DNA of 64,000 bases from NCBI GenBank assembly GCA_000277445.1, contig AJWJ01000023.1:1-64000 (forward strand), given 5' to 3'. The notes beneath the pieces are model-generated. The model saw only the letters and a program-made list of their open reading frames with translations. It was not told where the DNA came from and searched no databases. The DNA comes from Polysphondylium violaceum. Its lineage: Eukaryota; Evosea; Eumycetozoa; Dictyosteliales; Dictyosteliaceae. The translations under genes were made by a program, and so were the position numbers. Every line of letters starts with the position of its first letter. The first letter of the stretch is position 1. Shown piece by piece: positions 10,929 through 23,900 of this stretch.

Positions 10929-11852
10929 TTAAACAAAGGAACCGAAACCTGAACCTGAGCCTGAACCTGAGCCTGAACCTGAGCCTGAGCCTGAACCTGA
11001 TGTTGAACTAGTGGGAGAGTTTGTGTATCGAAGAAGTGCCCAATATTCATAAGAATAGATATTACTCTTTACGAAAGAAGCAATGATAGTGTTCTTATCG
11101 TAGATTGTGTCTGAGCTTTGTGGAGTATTTAAACAATTGATGACGTTGTGGGCAATATTAAAGGTTGGGTATTGACATTGAGTAGAGGTTCCATCTGGGT
11201 GGAAAATTCTAACTTGTCCAAGAGTAACATCTGTTGGAAGGAAGGAAAGATCACCAAAAATTGAAATAATGGAAGGAGATGAAAAAGATGCTAGGGAAGT
11301 AGTAATTGGTGAGTACTTCCATAAGTATGGAGCGGCATAGAGTTTGAATATATTTGAGTTTGGTGATTGTCGTGTTATTACTGAGACGTTGTCAAGAGCT
11401 GGCTCAATGGTAATTTTGAAAGGTTGACCATCTGGAGCAGTAGAGGTAATCACAAGGGATGGGGAATTACTTGATGTTCCTGTGTACCAGTTGGCTTCTC
11501 TATTGGCAAACGTAGCAATGGGAGTAAAATCTCTGCATGCCATAACATCATTACCTAGACAGCTAACAAAACCACAAATAGAAATAGCGAAAACAACCCT
11601 GTCCCTACCATTGTATTCCTTAATACTTTATTAATATCATTATGAAGTAAACAAGATAAATTTAAAACATACAGCATAAAAGGTTTGTGGTTCCCATGTA
11701 AAAAATTCAGAAAGATCAACCATGTATTTTCCATCTGGAGAACTAAAACTACATGATCTCCAGTCAGCAGAAAGAGGGTACAAATCTCCTTGGATTGAGC
11801 CAATGGATAAAGTAATTAACAAAATAGTAGCAAAAAAATTGATTTTTAACAT
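10929..11852 (-). CDS. Secreted MRH-domain (mannose 6-phosphate receptor homology) protein
   Basis: Two exons, 11852-11673 and 11618-10929, with a 54-base intron (GTATGT...TTAAG, phase 0), 289 residues. Residues 1-22 form a signal peptide. The next 130 residues read as an MRH lectin-like domain: an early Cys, then 'YMVDLSEF' (the YDLS element), then 'VVFAISICGFVSC' (the [F/Y]-x-I-S-[I/V]-C-G element), an 'ACRDF' Cys, and a Trp-containing strand. The acceptor at 11619 was chosen because it is the only one that restores this conserved strand in frame. Residues about 170-250 resemble an IPT/TIG sandwich ('ISIFGDLSFLPTD..LGQVRI', with Cys pairs). The C-terminus is an (SG)n tail. Function could be glycan binding in the secretory or lysosomal route; ligand unknown. 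Confidence 0.7.
10944..11000 (-). repeat. (Ser-Gly)n coding microsatellite
   Basis: A 6-base repeat (gaacct/gagcct on the plus strand) codes nine or so Ser-Gly pairs at the C-terminus of the MRH protein. Silent differences between units alternate regularly (gaacct-gagcct), suggesting expansion by 12-base steps. Confidence 0.85.
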
Positions 11853-12618
11853 TGCCTTATCATTAAATAATTGTGTAATTAAAATAAAATTGAGAAAAGT
11901 CAATAGTTGTAGGTTTAAAATATTTTCAAAGCTATTTAAACTTTTTACTCCAATACTTTGGTTGTAGTTTTTAAATGGTACTCACTTTAAAACATTCTTT
12001 GGAAATCAAGACTCAAAGAAACGAGTGAAAAAATGGGGGAATTTTTTGACATTGCAAAATATGATCAGCAAGGTGTGCAAGTAATGACATAGATTTAAAA
12101 TGAACGTGTTTATTCTAAAACTTTTAATAGAATTTTCTAATTTTCTTCATTTTGTGCACTTTGGGTTTAGTAATAAACAAAAATATATAATGAGAAGGAC
12201 AATAGCTGCAAAACGGTACGAATTTTCATCGAATTCTGTCATTTCATGCAATCATTTAGATATGATAGATAAATAAATACTTTTATTAAATAAGAATAAA
12301 TGAATTTACTTCGAAGTATTCATTTATTCTTATTTAATAAAAGTATTTATCTATTACACTAGATAGTTGTACAATATTTGAAATAACAACTACATTTTTG
12401 GTGTAACAAAGATCTATTTTCAAAAAAAAAAAGTTGCGCCAAATTTTACAAAAAAAAAAAAAAGATCCGTTGGGGTCGTCTATCAAAATTTAAATTTAAA
12501 TTCTTTCAAATATTATTATCATTTTTTGATATTTCCTTCACATACTTACAGATCTACATCTATACAAAACCAATTATTATTATTTATTATGTATTAAAGT
12601 AGCCATAATATAATAAAA
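11853..12618. promoter_or_regulatory. Divergent intergenic region between MRH gene and coiled-coil gene
   Basis: About 765 bases separating start codons of oppositely transcribed genes, so it should contain both promoters. It includes the large palindrome at 12265-12354 and A-runs just upstream of the coiled-coil gene. No individual regulatory site is recognised. Confidence 0.5.
12265..12354. repeat. 90-base near-perfect palindrome
   Basis: The right arm (12314-12354) is the reverse complement of the left arm (12265-12311) apart from a 4-base and a 2-base insertion in the left arm. The centre is the self-complementary acttcgaagt at 12308-12317. A 31-base block (12275-12305) matches without change. 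It is AT-rich and has no coding content. Confidence 0.9.
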
Positions 12619-15600
12619 ATGAACACAAGAGAATTAAATGAAAAGGTTCATAATCTGGAAACAGAGGTTGATAACCTAAAGAAAAGGATAAAGACAAAAA
12701 CACAGCAATATGATCAACAAGAAGATCTTTTAAAAGTTTCAACCAAACACTCTAATGAGTTAAAGAATGAAAACAAGAAATTATTGTCTGATGTATGTAT
12801 TATGTTGTTAATATTGGATGTTTGAATAAATAATAATAATAAAAAAATTTAAATTTTTATATTATAGTTGAGAGTATTAGAAGAGAAATTTAATACTTGC
12901 CAAACATCTTTAAAACAAGCACAAGATTCCCTCAAGAATACAAAATTTAGTCAACAAAAACTATCAGATTTACTTGAACAAACCAAAAGTGAGAAAACAA
13001 ACAATGAAAGAGAATATCACAAGAATATGAGAGATTTGGAGAGTACAACATCACAACAAATACTCGAACTATCTAATAAATGCACAAGTACAGAAAAACA
13101 AAACTTTTCATTGAAATTGGAAAAAGATAATTTGGAAAGTAAAATTATCTCTTTAGAAGTATGTATATCTCTTAATTATTAAGATATAGATATATACTAA
13201 TAGTTTAATTGATCAAATTATTATTAATAGAATAATATTAGAGAATTTAAAAGTCAGATCTCACATTGTACTAAAGAAGTTGAACAAATTACAATGGAGA
13301 AAGAAGAATACAATCAAAAGTTGATTAGAAATATGGATGTTGAAAGAAAGCTTTCCATTGATTTGGAAAACAAGGAATTGTATATCAATGATTTAAAAGT
13401 AAAGATCTCTGAATTGGAAAAGGAAATAAAAGATAGAATCACAGAGTTGGAGAATTTATCAAAGGTTCAAGAAATGGTTGAAATTCAAAATGAAGAGATA
13501 TCTACATACCAATCCCTCAATACTGAGCTAGAAGAGAAAATCGCTCAATTAGAAGAGACATATAGAAGCGAAGAACAAAAGGTAAAAGAATCTGAAATCT
13601 TGATTATGGATCTTCAATGTCAATTATCAGAACTCCAAGATCAATTTAAAAAGGATGAAGCTGCTTTGAAAAAGATTATCTCTTCATTGGAAGATACAAA
13701 TTCACTTTTAGTGGCTGATAGAAATGAAATCAAAGCTGTAAGTATGAATATTATTATTATCATTGTGAATAAAATATATACTAATAGTTGTAAATAGAAT
13801 TTAAAAAAAGAAATACAACAATTTGAAGATACTCAAGATAAATATGAATTAGAGAAATCTGATCATTTGGTAAAGATTAGAGAATATGAGGAACAAATCA
13901 AATCATTGACTTGTACATTAGAGGTCAAGTCATCAAATTATTCCATTGCATTGGACGATATTGTCAAAGCAAAGTCTGAAATTGAAAAACTCAATCTCTC
14001 TCTGGAAATTAAAGTTAGGGAATTTGAAATTGCTTCAAATGATTTCATTGAAAATGTTCAATCATTGGAAAAGAAATTACATGATTTACAATTAAAGTAT
14101 GATCAGCAACATGACCTTTTAGAAGAAAAGAATAAAATAATCTCAGAGAAACAATCTAGTATAGGAAATTTACATGATCAATTGGATAAAGCCTCTGAGG
14201 TGGAATCTAGTCTACTCGAACAGCTTGATCAATCAAAACAATCTCATCAAGAATTGTTTATCAAATTTGAAAACATTCAATCTAGTCTTGACAATCAAAG
14301 AGAAAAATTAGTGGCCACAACCAATGAATTGGAACAAGCTTATTCAAATATGGATTCACTAAAAAAACAACATCAACAACAAATCCAAGAAATGGAAGAC
14401 AGGATTGAATCAATGGTGAAAGAATCTAGTGCATCATCCGCAAGCTATCAAGACAACATCAACCAGTTAAAGAGTTCAATCAAACAATTTGAATCTACTA
14501 ATCATGACCTATTAAACAAGATTGAAGATTTAAATGTTGAGATTGCAACATTCAACAAAACTACAATTCCAGAAAAGAATGATCTCATAGAGAAAAAGAA
14601 CAAAGCAATCTCTACACTCGAGGAACAAGTTGCTGCACTCAAGACCACCATTCAAGAGAATCAAGATACTATTCATCAATTGGATTGCACAGTTGATAAA
14701 AAGAATGGCCAAATAAGACAACTCTCTGAATCTATTGAACAACTTGAAGAGTCTCAAGAGTCGAGCAAAGACTTGATTCAAAAATTACAAACAACTCTTG
14801 ATGAATGGAAATCAAATTGCTCAACATTGGAATACGAGATTGAACAAAAGAAAATCACCTTTAATGATCTCACTTGTCAACTCGATGAAAAACAAGCTAT
14901 CATTGATGAAAATCAGAGAATGATGGATATCAGTGACAAAGAATTGGTGTCTACTCGTCAACAAATCTCTGAAAAATCATTACAACTCAAGCAATCAGAG
15001 GAGGCATGTCATTTACAAAAAGTAGAGAATCAAAAATTGGCACAAGATTTGGAACAAAGTCAAACACAACTCGCTGAATCTTACCAAAAGACCACTGAGT
15101 TGGAGAAATCAATCCATTCAGTAAAGAAAACATTTGAAACTCAAGGTACCCTCCAAAAGGAACTTGAAGCATTACTCGATCAAGAGAGATATAGATGCAA
15201 GAGTTTACAATTAGAGATTGATAATCTATCCACTCTCAACTCTACTGCCAACCAACATTTGGATCATACTAGACAAGATCTCGCCAAAGTGAATGACAAG
15301 TTGGTCGATAAAGAAGAGGCTGTAAAGAATTTACAATCAACCTTAGATTCATTAAAGAGAGAATCCTTTGTATTTGAACAAGAGAGAAATGGTTTACTCC
15401 AACAAGTAGAAGAATTTAAATCTTTGGATGAAAAGAGATGTGCAACCATAGAGAAATTGGAATCCAGTGTCCTCGAGTTAAAGACTAACTTTACCAAGAC
15501 CCAAGATGAATTGAATTTCAAATTATCTAGCTCCAATCAAGTGATCGAGTCTTTAAAGATGGATATCGATCAATTAAACACCGAAAAACAATCTATTCAA

Positions 15601-17316
15601 GAAAACTATTCCAAACTCGATCAAGAAATGAAAGATGTCTCTGAAAAGATCAATCAAAAGGACCAATCCTTGGAGGATTATAAATTTAAAAACTCTAGCT
15701 TAGCTCAAGAATTGCATCAACTCAAAGAAATGAATTCCTCTAGCAACGACTCTGTAAAGATTGAGCTTGAACAAGCTTTTTCAACAATCCAACAACAAAA
15801 CCAATCATTAAATGATTTGAATAATGTTCACGATAAATTAAAACATGAATTCAGTTTAATGGATTACAATTGCAAAGCAATGGAATCAGAGTTGTCTAGC
15901 TGCAAACAAGAGACTGTAGAATTGAATGAATCCATCAAACATCACGTCTCTTGTTTGGAAAATGAAAAGACCAGATCTGCCAATTTGGAGAGTGAAATCC
16001 AGAGCCAGAGAAACGAAATTGCCAATCTCGAGTACCAAATCAAAGGCAAGCAATCCGAGTTGGACTCCCTCTTGGCCACAAGCAACTCTACTGTGCAAGA
16101 AAAGCAAGACAGTGAAATACAGTTGGCCAAGACCACCAAGCTCTTGGACGAAGCTTTGGCCAAACTCGATTCGCTCGAGAGAGACTTGGATGGAAACAAA
16201 AAGGAATTTACATACACCGAGCAAACCATTGCTCAACTTGAAGCACACATCCAAGAGCTCAAAGATAAAGTCATTGCCATCAACAACGAGCTCCAAGACG
16301 AAAAAGCAAATAACTTGAAATTGGACGACAGGGTACAAAGTTTGATCTCTGAAAATGATGCCCTTTGCAAAACCAATGCCGAGAAGGTCAAAGAGATTGA
16401 CAGCTTACGATCCAACATTGAGGAATACAAGACCGAGCAAGCCAACTCTCAAAACACACAACAAAGCCTTTTAGAGAAAACCGCTGCGCTAGAGAAAAAG
16501 TTGGATGACCTCCAACAATCTTATCAATTTGAAAAGGAATCCTCTCATCACACTGCCAAAGAAATGGAAAAGGATCAAGAGGGTCTCTTGGAAAAGAGAA
16601 CAGCAGATCTTGAGCAACACCATCACGCCGAAATGGAGAGAATCAAGTCACAAATTCAAACATTGGCCAACGAGAATGATAGCCACAAGCAAGACAAACT
16701 CGACATGACACATCGTCACAAGACTGAGTTGGACGATAAATCCTGGGCACTCAAGACCATGCAAGAAGAGTTGGATGCCAAAAAGGTGTTTATCAACTCA
16801 CTCGAACAGGACATCCAAAAGATGAGAAACGAAAACATGCTCCTTGTCAACACTGCCGCTGCCAAACAAGACACCTCGGCCACCGACGACAATCTCTTGG
16901 ACAAGATCAAACTCCTCACCGAACAAAATGCCGCCCTCAAACAGAGTCTAGAGTTTAAAGAGACTGAGCTCAACGGTATCTTTGACAACTATGAACAGTT
17001 GATCAAAAAGACCAAATTGGATGAGAGAAAGATTCGTCTTCTCGAGACCAAGGTAGCAAGTCTATCCAATCTTCCCACTGCCGCCACACCCAAACCTCTT
17101 CAAGACACCACCAATCAACTCAACAACGCCTCCAACATCACCACCAACACATCCTCACCATCCAAATCAACTGTGGCCACAGCACCTAAACCCATCATTG
17201 GACTCGTTAAGCCTCCACTCCAAATGTTGAAAAGAAAGATTGAGTTTCCCACCGATAATTCCAAATTAACCAAACCATTTCAATCAAAACCTTTATTAAA
17301 ACCATCAGATTCCTAG
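12619..17316 (+). CDS. Large coiled-coil protein, function unknown
   Basis: Four exons (12619-12792, 12868-13158, 13231-13737, 13798-17316), all joined in phase 0, 1,496 residues. From residue 5 to about 1,400 the protein is an almost unbroken heptad-repeat coiled coil rich in Glu, Lys, Gln, Leu and Ser, with few prolines. The last ~90 residues are different: Pro/Ser/Thr-rich, then a basic segment 'MLKRKIEFPTD' followed by 'KPF.SKPLLKP', which could be a docking or nuclear/microtubule-binding tail. Architecture resembles long tethers such as golgins, centrosomal or nuclear-pore/kinetochore coiled coils, but similarity of coiled coils is not diagnostic and I do not assign a family. Codon use drifts: third positions become clearly C/G-richer after about 15,900. 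Confidence 0.9.
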
Positions 17317-17970
17317 ACATACATATATTCTCATCCTAATCCTATCTCTATGAATAGTGGTCCGTAGTAATACCTCTGCTCATTCAACATTTTGTATATT
17401 TAACAATAAATCATATATTATATTATTATATTATATTGCCCATTACTCTATATTTATTTCAGCTCACCTCGGTATATCCTAATTTTATCTAAACTATCCA
17501 AGTCACATCGTCAACAATTATGGAAAAGCTTAATTTTTTGATCAAAAAAGATCTTTAGGGAAATAGAGTTTTTTTACAGCAAACAAATTACTAGATTAAT
17601 AAGAAATAATATCATTATATGATTATTGTATTGTTCTAATTCTCTATGTTCCAATAAATAACTGGTCGTTATTTCTGTCTTTTTCAAATAAGATGGGCAA
17701 TAAAAATTGTGGAGAAAAAAAAAAAATTGATGATCAAAAAAAAAAATAAATAAATAAATAAAATAATCCATTTTCATTTATAGTATCGATAAGAAGCCTA
17801 CCATTGCGGGGCAGTAATATATATCTATATATTAAACATTATATCTCGTTTACATACATTAATAGTATTACACATACATACATAGATAATATTACATACA
17901 CACACACATACATAGATAGGATCCTCTTTCAATATATATTATATATTTATACCACCTATATAATATATAA
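17317..17970. other. Intergenic region upstream of huntingtin gene
   Basis: About 650 bases of AT-rich DNA with poly(A) runs (17716-17762), (ataca)/(cacata) short repeats near 17870-17915 and probable polyadenylation signals near 17406. Nothing coding is supported. Confidence 0.6.
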
Positions 17971-20900
17971 ATGGATCTTATTAAAGCTTTAGATGTACTA
18001 TCGACATCTCCTATAGATACAGAGGATCAGTATTTACGTAAAGATAAGATAGAAGCATGTAGAACAGTATCTGAACAAATATGTGCACCATCGTTGAGAA
18101 ACACTGCTGATTTCCCTAGATTTCTATCGATAGCCATATCTTTACTACTCAGAGCACATGGTGATAAAGATTTAAATGTTTATTCAGTAGCTGAAGAAAG
18201 TTTGAATAGAACTATTAAAGTTTGTATAGATAGATATAAGAGTATAGAGATGAAAGAGAGACAGATAGATACTAATACAACATATGCGCATACTACAGAT
18301 ATTAATATACTCGTATCATGAAAGAATATTATTCGAGTTATTCAAGGTATTAAAGGGTAGACCACCTATGCAGACTCAACAGGCAGCAAACGAATTAAAG
18401 AAAACAGGTGCAACAACAACAGGTACATCAACACCAGGTGACATTACTATGAGTGGAGGAGTGTTGCCATCGGTGCCATCGACACCAATATTGGGATTGG
18501 GACAAGCAGGTGTTGCAGGATCGCCACCCACCAACTCACCGTTGGGCGGCAGTTCGATATCTTCGTCGGGTGCCAACTCTATATTCAATACTGCCCATCA
18601 GATCCTCAGTAAACCATTCCCTTTTAAATCACAGAGAATAGCATTGATCAAGTTTGGAGAGGTGTGCAGTTATATACGTCCAAGTAAATGTCGTAAATAC
18701 ATTATCTCGCTCGTACCACCCATCAACAATCTGTTACAGCTCGTCGAGGATGAGTCGTTGCAAGAGAGCATATCGATCTCAATGGAAAACATATCCAAGA
18801 TACTTATATCCTATTTAAAAGAGAATGAGGTGCATCAACTCATTGACCTCTTTATGAAGAACCTCAATCAGCCCTCAGCGGCAGTACGTAGAGCAGCATC
18901 ATTATCCATCACATCCATATGTCGTTATTATCCCAAACCCTTGTTTGAACACACCATAGACGCGCTCTACAACTTTAGCTATCCCAACTCACCTCCCCTC
19001 TCGTCCATCACCTCATCTGCCCACATCCCTACTCCCAACTCTCAAAACAATCACAAGATCCTCGGTGTCCTCTTTTCCTACCTCCAACTCATTAAACTAT
19101 ATCAAGAACTAAGCTGTATGTATCTAGTGTAGACTATGTATGTTATATTACCTTGTACTAATCTAACCAAACAACATAAACAACAACAGTAATAGATATA
19201 AAGATATTGGATACATTCTCATTAAAGATACAGTTCTTTTCAAACTTTATATTAAAGTATATAAAGTTACCAGGGGACAATGAACCCTATGATCATAATA
19301 TAGTTGGATTGGGATTAGAATTATTGCAGCAATTGCTGTCTACGTTTGGTCAGTATGAATACAGTTGGCCCAAATCCTTGGTCCAAGAGATCATATTGCA
19401 ATTGAGAACACTCTGTTTTAATCAGTCGAGTAGTATTAGAGTTAGTTTGAAGGCGGTGGTTATAACCTGCTTGGCACAATCTGCCAAGTTCTTCCCCAAG
19501 CTATTTGCCAATGAATTCTTTGATACAAAGTCTGCCAACGCCAACCCAAACAACTACAACAACATTGCCTCTAACAACCCAGGCAACCAGCAGATATTGT
19601 TGAATATATCGCCCAACGATTTGAATTTCAAGTTGTTTAATAATAGTGGCGGCAACAGTGATGGACATACCATGGCAGCCGATGGCTACATGAACTTGCA
19701 ATCGAGTGTGGCCTCAACTAGTCATTCAACGACAAGCGTGAATCCCACGCAATACTTGGAGCCAAAGGAAGAGTTTTTATTGTACTTGAACAACGACGAC
19801 CCTTTGCTACGCGGTGGCACCGCATTGTTGATTGGGTGTTTGTTGAGAGGCTTTCTAGAGACAGACTCGATCACCAGTAATCAGATATACCCTAGCAACA
19901 CAGTGTTGTTGCACGACAGTATCTCTATACCCACCCTGCTGATCTATTTGTTGAGGTCACTGATGGACTCTTCGTCTGTCACTGCCAAACTTGCTTGCAC
20001 AGGTATTGGTGAGTGTCTGCCTATTCTTAGTCAAAGCCAGTTTTCTGAATGGGCTCTTGTAGCCCTCAGACACCTCCTCTGTGTGAGTTCATCCACCTAT
20101 TGGTTGGTCAAACTTGAGATTCTCGAAACCCTATCCAACATTGACTATGTTGTCATTGACTACCTCGAACAAAACATTCAACAAAAGAGTAAGATAATGT
20201 CAGTCAACAGCAGCAGCAGTAATGATAGTATTCCAGAGGACAGCAGCAGTAGTAATAGTAATAACAATGACAAGGATACAGGAGGTGCAGTATCCATTCC
20301 CATTCAATCAAAGGTATTGGATTTTCTCATTGAACAACTTAGCGATAATGATTTTCGTGTTAGAAATAGTGCAGGTCAGGCATTGGTCAATATAGTTCCT
20401 AGATTGGTGTTTACTGCACCTTTGGAAAGACACTCGTTCAAGGGTATTGCAAGCAAGGTGCGCGATACATTTGACGTGACGGGATTTGAAAACTCTGTGT
20501 TGAGGAAAAAGAAGATCTTTGCCAATCTTTCGCATGTCGTGGGCCTGTTGGTCAATCAGTTGTCCAATCCCCACCCTGACGACAAGATTCGTGGCTGCTA
20601 TCATGCACTCAATCTCTTGTGCAAGACCTTTTCTTTTCCACCAGACACTCCACAACGTTGTCGAACATTGTCGTCGGTGCTTCCCAATCCAATGTTATCT
20701 TTTGTCGGCGACATTTTGCCGCTGGCCTTGGACAGGGTCGGCCTCACCTGGGTGGCCAACGACTTTGACGTGCACATTGATATCATTGAGATCCTCGGCT
20801 ACCTCAGCAGAGGCGCAGAGAATGTGTTGGGCGCCTATTGCCATAATGTCCTCAGACACATTGTGCGAATCATCAACATTGCCACCAATATTATTCAATT

Positions 20901-23900
20901 TCGTCCCACTCCCCCACTCAAAGAGGTGCGTTTGAACCCCAGTGGCATTGTCAATAGTCCGCTACTCAAGTCGAGCGGCGTCCATTTGGGTGCCTTTACC
21001 CATTCGATCCACTACATCAAGGTCTATGCCAAGCTGTTGGCCGCACGCGTCAACTCGATCACCATCTTTGGCCCCGACAGATTCTCACAACTCAGACAAA
21101 CATGCTTTGAGACACTGGCTGTTATGCTCAAATGTGCAGGCAAGACCATCCTGCCCTTTACCGAAGAGATTATTGGCTATCTCAATGCACACTTTGAGCA
21201 AGAGCCTGTCTCGGTGATCAAGTGCATCAATGAGCTCTTTTTGGTCACCATGAAGCCCACACCCTTGGTGTCGATGAGCAACATGTCCACTCACAAAAAG
21301 GGCAGCGGCGACAACATGGCCCCCAACGCCCAAAAGCAGTATGAACCTCGTTCGGTCGAGTCCCTTCCCACCAGCAACAATCCACACGACGAGTTGTTTG
21401 CCAACAACAAGTCTGTGTTTTCCTCCTTTCTCACACTGGGTGCACCCTGTCTCACGCAACATTATGACTCGTTTGAGGACCCCTGCTCGCACAACATCAA
21501 CTATAGCTACACCAACCAAGAGATCAACAGCATCATCCGTCAGTCTGAAGACAAAAAGACGCTCTACAAGCTCTTTGAGCCTCTCATCATCGGCTCTATC
21601 GTCGAGTACCAGACTAACCACAGCCTCGAGCTCAAAAAGGCGGTGTTGCTCATGTTTTCTAAGTTTTCAAAGTTTGGCTTGGACCTATCGGTGTTTGACA
21701 AAGAACAACACTTTCCTACATACTTTTTAAACGAACTCAAAGAGGTCGAGTGTCTATTTTCTAATCCCACCCAATTGCTCTCGTACAGCTACGACTTGCT
21801 CGGGGCCATGTTTGTTAATAAGCGTGGCGGAGGCTACCGTGATCTCATCAGCATGGATGACTTGAAGCGACTGTTTTTCGTCTCGGCCAACTCGCCTCAC
21901 CCCTACAGCTACACCATCCCCACCATCATTGAGAATTGCCACGCCTTTGTGCGCTACCTCTACGACCCCAACGACAAGTATCCAGAGACAGAATTCCGAG
22001 AGAGCTTCCTTCAATTCCTCTTGACCAATCTCCAGTTCTCAGCCACCGTCGACATTTTGATCTTGATCCTGAGCATTGTAAAGTCCAACAACGTCCTCTA
22101 CACAAAGTACTCCCAAATGATTGCCCACAAGTTCTTTTCCTGCATCTCTTTGTCAGAGTCACCCTACTTTGTCATCAACTCGATCACAGACGTCAACAAG
22201 TTGTATGTGTTGGTCGACAAACTCCATCCCCAATCCATGTCGTCGGCAAGATGGGCTGACGCCTTGTTGTCGGCCTCACACTCGTTTGTCAACTCTACTC
22301 CCAACTCGACCGGCTCCAAAGATCCACTCCAGCAACCCCGTAAGCGTGGCCTCTATCTGAGAGAGAGTCTTTTGGAGGCCTACGAGTTGCGATGGGTGCC
22401 ACCCTTGTTGGTCATCCTCAGGACCGGATGCAAACTTCCCGAAGAAGCGAGAATCTCTGCCGCTAGACAATCACTCTACCTCTCGTACCACGACAACAAA
22501 CAGAATCCCAGTCCCTCGGCCAACATTATCTCGTCGGTGGTGATCAAACTCGTGAAAAATGCAGTGACCACCTTTTCCAACTACAAGCCTCAAGATATCC
22601 TCTTTACTCACCTGATGAACCATTTGCTATACTACAGTCAAGTCTTTTTCAACAAGTCCCTCGTCCCACCCCCTCCCTCACCAACCCTCACCCAATCACT
22701 CACTGGCAGTGGCGGTATTAGTAGTCCAAACACATCCAACATTAGTCCTATGATGATGGGCGGAAGTATGGGTGTGAAACCACCTCAATCCAATACAAGC
22801 AGTAGCACCAGTAGCTCTTCCAACAACAACAACAGTACTCATTTGTTTATCGATAGTCTGAAAACCATCACAGCATCGGATCCATCATGTATCTCTGAGA
22901 TTGTGCGATGTTTGCTCTGCTATGGCGGAACAAGTACCAGTATTCATGCTGTACGTTTTCTTTTACTCGTTGGCAAAGATGAAGAGGTGTGGAAGAGCTA
23001 TGCCACCTCTTCTCATTGGAGTAATTGCGGTTGTCAACATTTCTTTACTCACCACTGTATATTTTTATTGTATTGTCAAGCCATCATTACCTTTAAACTA
23101 CCCTTTACTCTGACCGACACCTTTTTAGACAAAATTATCTTGCTCATCAACGAATCTACAATCAAAAAACTTATTGAAACCATCAAAGTCGAACACACCG
23201 ATACCTTTACCAATCACTTGAAAAAGATATTCACTCGAGTGTCCAATTTCTTGGATTTGAGAAAAAAACAAAAACTCCTCCGCATGATATCCTATTTGCC
23301 CGCCAACAAAGATACACTCGAGTTGTTGATTGTCAATTTCCTCCAAACCGACGACATCTCGCTCCAGGTGGCCGGTGAAAGAATATTGAATTTGAACATC
23401 AACCAATTGATTGATGTCTATGGCCCCACCGAGTCTTTGTCCATCATTCTCTCTCTCTATCAAATCTTTATGAGCAACTTTTACAAGAGCACCACCAATC
23501 TCTCTGTGCAATCGCAATTTTTAAAACTCATTAAAAATCTATCGTCCCTCAACAAAGGCAGCACAGCACAAGTCGCTCCAGTGAGTCCCAGTGGTATATC
23601 TCTATCCTTGGAAACCTTTGAAGACAAGGAAAAAGATACCATCGATAGTTTAATTTCAACTCAATTGCACAATATAACAGAAAAGAATGGTGGTGCAGGT
23701 AGTAGTGCTGATGGTCAACAACAACAACAACAACAAGACTCATTTTACTCTATTACCAAAGACTACTTTATCAATTTTATTTCGTCCAATTACTTGATCC
23801 ACAGTCAACAACCTTTTAATCATATATCGGTACTCTCACAAATTGACAAAGAGGCCACAATTCAATTACTTGAATCACCAGATTTGGATGGATCGCTGAT

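Noticed and set aside
23716-23736. Expanded polyglutamine in huntingtin
   Set aside because: Only seven Gln in a row, ordinary for a dictyostelid protein, and far from the N-terminus.
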